A DNA stretch of 14,437 nucleotides from JBOZRQ01 sp050789255 (GTDB lineage Bacteria > Bacillota > Sulfobacillia > Symbiobacteriales > Symbiobacteriaceae): positions 1 through 14,437 of the forward strand of contig JBOZRQ010000028.1 of NCBI GenBank assembly GCA_050789255.1, given 5' to 3'. Below are positions 12,171 through 14,437 of the stretch, piece after piece. The notes beneath the pieces are model-generated. The model ran no database searches and was not told the DNA's origin. It saw only the letters and a program-made list of their open reading frames with translations. The position numbers and the translations under genes are program-made. Positions within the stretch are counted from its first letter, which is position 1. Each line of letters begins with the position of its first letter.

Positions 12171-12842
12171 ATGCCACCTCTCCGTTATCTCGTCAGCTTA
12201 CTATGGTTCTATCTGGGCCTCGCCATCTGTGTGCTGGGGTATGCTCTGGTGATTCGGCCCGGACTGGGGGCGGCGCCCTGGGACATCTTCCACCTGGGCG
12301 TTGCCGGACAGCTTGGGATCAGTCTGGGCTACATTGTGCAGGGCACCGGTGCGGCCATCATCGGGCTCAATCTGCTGCTGGGCATCAAGCCCAGCGTCGG
12401 CACGGTTCTTAACATGCTCTCGATGGGGCCAGTCCTGCAATGGCTGCTGACCGTGCTGCCCGCCCCTGACTTCGTACCGGCGCGATGGCTGATGTTCTTC
12501 AGCGGGATCCTCCTGGCCGGTCTGGGCACGGCGCTCTACGTGAGCGCCGGTCTCGGCTCAGGGCCGCGCGACGGCATGATGATCGGTCTGACGCGCAAGC
12601 TCGGCCTTCCCGTAGGCGTGATCAAAAACGGGATCGATCTGACAGTGGCACTGGCTGGCTGGTGGCTGGGTGGACCGCTTGGGCTGGGCACCGTCGTCGT
12701 GGCGCTTACGCTCGGTCCGTCGGTTCAACTGGGCGTATGGCTCACCGCCAGGCTCGCCGACTACCCTCCCTTCGATCGTTTTGTGCAGCCGGTTACCCTG
12801 CAAAAGCGGAAAGCCCCTGAACCGGCGCAGCAGGCCGGATAA
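12171..12842 (+). CDS. YczE/YitT-family membrane protein
   Basis: 223 aa integral membrane protein of a family common in Firmicutes and of uncertain biochemical function. Family cues are the N-terminal LLWFYLGLAICVLGYALVI segment followed by RPGLGAAPWDIFHLGVA, the later internal echo ALYVSAGLGSGPRDGMMIGL, and several further hydrophobic segments (about 5-6 in all). The repeated GLGxxPxD/GLGxGPRD motif is characteristic. The start is the ATG at 12171, with AAGGAG 11 nt upstream; an in-frame GTG at 12162 lies too close to that site. The C-terminal 25 residues are polar and cytoplasmic. It is divergent from padR across the inverted repeat, so PadR control is plausible. A strong terminator follows. 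Confidence 0.85.
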   Translation: MPPLRYLVSLLWFYLGLAICVLGYALVIRPGLGAAPWDIFHLGVAGQLGISLGYIVQGTGAAIIGLNLLLGIKPSVGTVLNMLSMGPVLQWLLTVLPAPDFVPARWLMFFSGILLAGLGTALYVSAGLGSGPRDGMMIGLTRKLGLPVGVIKNGIDLTVALAGWWLGGPLGLGTVVVALTLGPSVQLGVWLTARLADYPPFDRFVQPVTLQKRKAPEPAQQAG

Positions 12843-12851
12843 CGTCGAAAG

Positions 12852-12895
12852 AGCCCCTCTGTCACTACGGCAGCAGTAACAGAGGGGCTTCTTCT
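12852..12895. terminator. Bidirectional terminator between convergent genes
   Basis: An 11-bp stem AGCCCCTCTGT/ACAGAGGGGCT is extended, past a C-A mismatch, by ACT/AGT, with loop ACGGCAGC. TTCTTCT follows on the plus strand and CTCTTTC on the minus strand. It sits between the ends of the YczE-like gene (12842) and the GH1 gene (12900) and can serve both. Confidence 0.9.
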
Positions 12896-12899
12896 GTGG

Positions 12900-14267
12900 T
12901 TAACTTTGCGTGCCCGAAGCGGCCTCTCGCCGGGCTTTCTGCGCCAAAATGAAATCCCGATACCAAATAGCGCTATCCTTCCAGGTGCGGGTGAGCGTTT
13001 CGAAATCAACGTGGATCAGCCCGAAGCGCTTGCTTACGCCGTGGTGCCACTCGACGTTGTCCATTAGCGACCACACGTAGTAACCTGCAACCGGCGCCCC
13101 CTGATCCATGGCCGTCCGTACAGCCTGGATGTGCGCCTGTATGTACGATGCACGCTCCGTGTCGTGAATCTGTCCGTCACCGGCGACGACATCAGGGTAA
13201 GCTGCGCCGCTTTCGGTTACGATCAGCGGAACCCTGCCGTAATCCTTCGTTAGCCTGACCAGGATCTCGGTCAGACCCTCGGGGTAGAGCTCCCACCCCA
13301 TGTCCGTCGTAGGGACCCCGGTGGGGTCGACCTGTGCGAAACCGGTCAGCGGATTCCACCGGTTGTGACGGTGGAGAATCCGGCTGTAGTACTGGACGCC
13401 CAGGAAATCGATCGGCTGACTGATGATCTCAAGGTCGCCCGCTTCCACGCGCGGAGCGGCAAACCGCCGCCGATACCACGCCCAGATATCCTCGGGGTAC
13501 TTCCCTTTCAGGACCGGATCGAGGAACCACCGGTTGATCATGCCGTCGGCCCGCCAGGCCGCTGCACGGTCCTCGGCTCGCTCCGAGGCGGGGTGATGGA
13601 CCCACAGGAAGTTCGTAAGCCCGATGCGAGGTCCGGCCGGCATCAGTTGCCGGAAGGCCCTCACGGCCTCGCCGTGGCCCAGCATGAGATGATGTGCCGC
13701 CTGCATGGCCGCCAGGGGCCGCCGCAATCCGGGGGCATGTTCGCCCGTCATGTGGCCGAAGAAGGTCACGATAAACGGCTCGTTCAGGGTCATCCACACG
13801 GGCACGTCAGTGCCAAAGGCTTGGAACATCGCAGCGGCGTACTCGGCAAACCGGTGCGCAGTGTCCCGGTTGAGCCAGCCGCCCTTCTCCTGGAGCGTTT
13901 GCGGCAGGTCCCAGTGGTACAGGGTAATGGCAGGTTCGATCCCGCGATTGCGAAGCTCATCGACCAGGCGGCGGTAGAAGTCGAGCCCCTTCTGGTTGAT
14001 GGGGCCAGCGCCTTCCGGCATCACCCGTGGCCAGGCGATCGAGAAGCGGTAGACATCGACGCCGAGTCCAGCGAGGATCGCCACGTCCTCGCTCCACCGG
14101 TTGTAGTGGTCACAGCCCAGGGCGATCACCCCGTCGCCGCCGGCGACCTTCCCGCGCCGAGCGAACCGATCCCAGATCGATTCACCCTTGCCATCGGTGA
14201 ACGCGGCTCCTTCGATCTGGGCAGCGGCCGTGGAGACTCCCCACTGGAACTCAGGCGGAAACTGCAT
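12900..14267 (-). CDS. GH1-family beta-glucosidase
   Basis: 455 aa, full length for glycoside hydrolase family 1, cytoplasmic (no signal peptide). It hydrolyses beta-glucosides or related beta-glycosides with retention. Visible motifs are FQWGVSTAAAQIEG at the N-terminus (Gln17), YRFSIAWPRV, YHWDLPQ (His118), TLNEP with acid/base Glu163, and nucleophile Glu352 in TESG. Near the C-terminus are VWSLMDNVEW with the sugar-binding Glu406 and KRFGLIHVDF. The nucleophile motif reads TESG rather than the common TENG, and the following segment is EWHHGV instead of EWxxGY. Phospho-beta-glucosidase signatures are not evident. The ATG at 14267 has GAGGTGA upstream. The gene lies directly downstream of an rRNA operon terminator and has a candidate promoter of its own. 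Confidence 0.94.
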   Translation of the reverse strand: MQFPPEFQWGVSTAAAQIEGAAFTDGKGESIWDRFARRGKVAGGDGVIALGCDHYNRWSEDVAILAGLGVDVYRFSIAWPRVMPEGAGPINQKGLDFYRRLVDELRNRGIEPAITLYHWDLPQTLQEKGGWLNRDTAHRFAEYAAAMFQAFGTDVPVWMTLNEPFIVTFFGHMTGEHAPGLRRPLAAMQAAHHLMLGHGEAVRAFRQLMPAGPRIGLTNFLWVHHPASERAEDRAAAWRADGMINRWFLDPVLKGKYPEDIWAWYRRRFAAPRVEAGDLEIISQPIDFLGVQYYSRILHRHNRWNPLTGFAQVDPTGVPTTDMGWELYPEGLTEILVRLTKDYGRVPLIVTESGAAYPDVVAGDGQIHDTERASYIQAHIQAVRTAMDQGAPVAGYYVWSLMDNVEWHHGVSKRFGLIHVDFETLTRTWKDSAIWYRDFILAQKARREAASGTQS

Positions 14268-14293
14268 GGCGCCCTCACCTCTGCACTCAACAT

Positions 14294-14323
14294 ATCATAG
14301 GTAAAACACAAAACCCACCGCAA
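14294..14323 (-). promoter_or_regulatory. Candidate GH1 promoter overlapping the rRNA terminator
   Basis: On the minus strand TATGAT (14294-14299, 5/6 match) lies about 27 nt before the GH1 ATG. With an 18-nt spacer the -35 would be TTGCGG (14318-14323, 3/6 match), inside the loop and stem of the upstream terminator. The -10 is good and the -35 poor. Confidence 0.4.
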
Positions 14324-14341
14324 TGACGGTGGGTTTTGTGT
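14302..14341 (-). terminator. rRNA operon terminator
   Basis: A perfect 15-bp inverted repeat, ACACAAAACCCACCG with its complement and a 6-nt loop (14306-14341), is followed on the minus strand by TTTTAC. It begins a few nucleotides beyond the 3' end of the 5S rRNA, as expected at the end of an rRNA operon. Confidence 0.88.
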
Positions 14342-14348
14342 AAATAGT

Positions 14349-14437
14349 TTGGGCGGCGACCTACTCTCCCACGTTCAAGACGTAGTACCATCGGCCCTGA
14401 GAGGCTTAACGGCCGTGTTCGGTATGGGAACGGGTGA
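14349..14437 (-). rRNA. 5S rRNA, 3' part (5' end outside the window)
   Basis: The minus strand carries the conserved 5S core: CCCGTTCCCATACCGAACAC (loop B/helix III region), then GGGCCGATGGTACTAC, then GGGAGAGTAGGTCGCCGCCC, which is the conserved 3' end. About 88 of roughly 117 nt are in the window; the 5' portion lies beyond 14437. The exact mature 3' end is uncertain by a few bases. The orientation means an rRNA operon enters from the right and ends here. Confidence 0.95.

Noticed and set aside
1..14437. CRISPR arrays, insertion sequences, integrases or phage genes
   Set aside because: No spaced repeat array, transposase or integrase-like frame, terminal inverted repeats or tRNA-end duplications were seen.

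Overview
The window is G+C-rich bacterial DNA with strong AGGAGG-type ribosome binding sites, GTG and TTG starts, rho-independent terminators, a PadR/HAAS-type regulatory pair and a YczE/YitT-family membrane protein. Together these point to a high-G+C Firmicute, perhaps a Symbiobacterium-like clostridial lineage. That assignment is inference. All gene calls come from reading the sequence; no database search was run.

Layout. Positions 1-525 hold a minus-strand tRNA cluster, read Tyr(GTA), Lys(CTT), a truncated tRNA-Glu-like remnant, Gln(CTG), Asn(GTT). Two promoters with identical hexamers and spacing drive Tyr and Lys. Next, on the minus strand, is a uracil-type NCS2 permease (670-1983) with its own promoter, a leader of roughly 120 nt and a terminator. 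Positions 2184-9282 are a tightly packed seven-gene minus-strand operon. In transcription order it encodes CoxG-like SRPBCC protein, FAD subunit, [2Fe-2S] subunit, molybdopterin subunit, CoxE-like VWA protein, CoxD/MoxR AAA+ ATPase and XdhC-family Moco protein. Four junctions are ATGA stop/start overlaps. Divergent from it, across a 219-bp AT-enriched gap, is a class III (CaiB/BaiF) CoA-transferase (9502-10689).

The right part has a padR-HAAS two-gene unit (minus) divergent from a YczE-like membrane protein (plus), with a 25-bp inverted repeat between them. A GH1 beta-glucosidase follows on the minus strand, then the strong terminator and the 3' part of a 5S rRNA gene, the end of an rRNA operon entering from the right.

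How the genes may work together. The three catalytic subunits form a xanthine dehydrogenase-family molybdenum hydroxylase. The large subunit carries PYRGAGR where genuine (form I) CO dehydrogenase has AYXCSFR, so the copper-binding Cys is absent and CO is unlikely to be the substrate. Even so, the operon keeps a full CoxD/CoxE/CoxG/XdhC maturation set. The divergent CoA-transferase suggests, without proving, that the substrate is an organic acid or its CoA thioester. The uracil-type permease downstream could be a nucleobase link or just a neighbour. This hydroxylase of unknown substrate, its CoA-transferase partner and the tRNA-Glu remnant are the parts most worth a second look.
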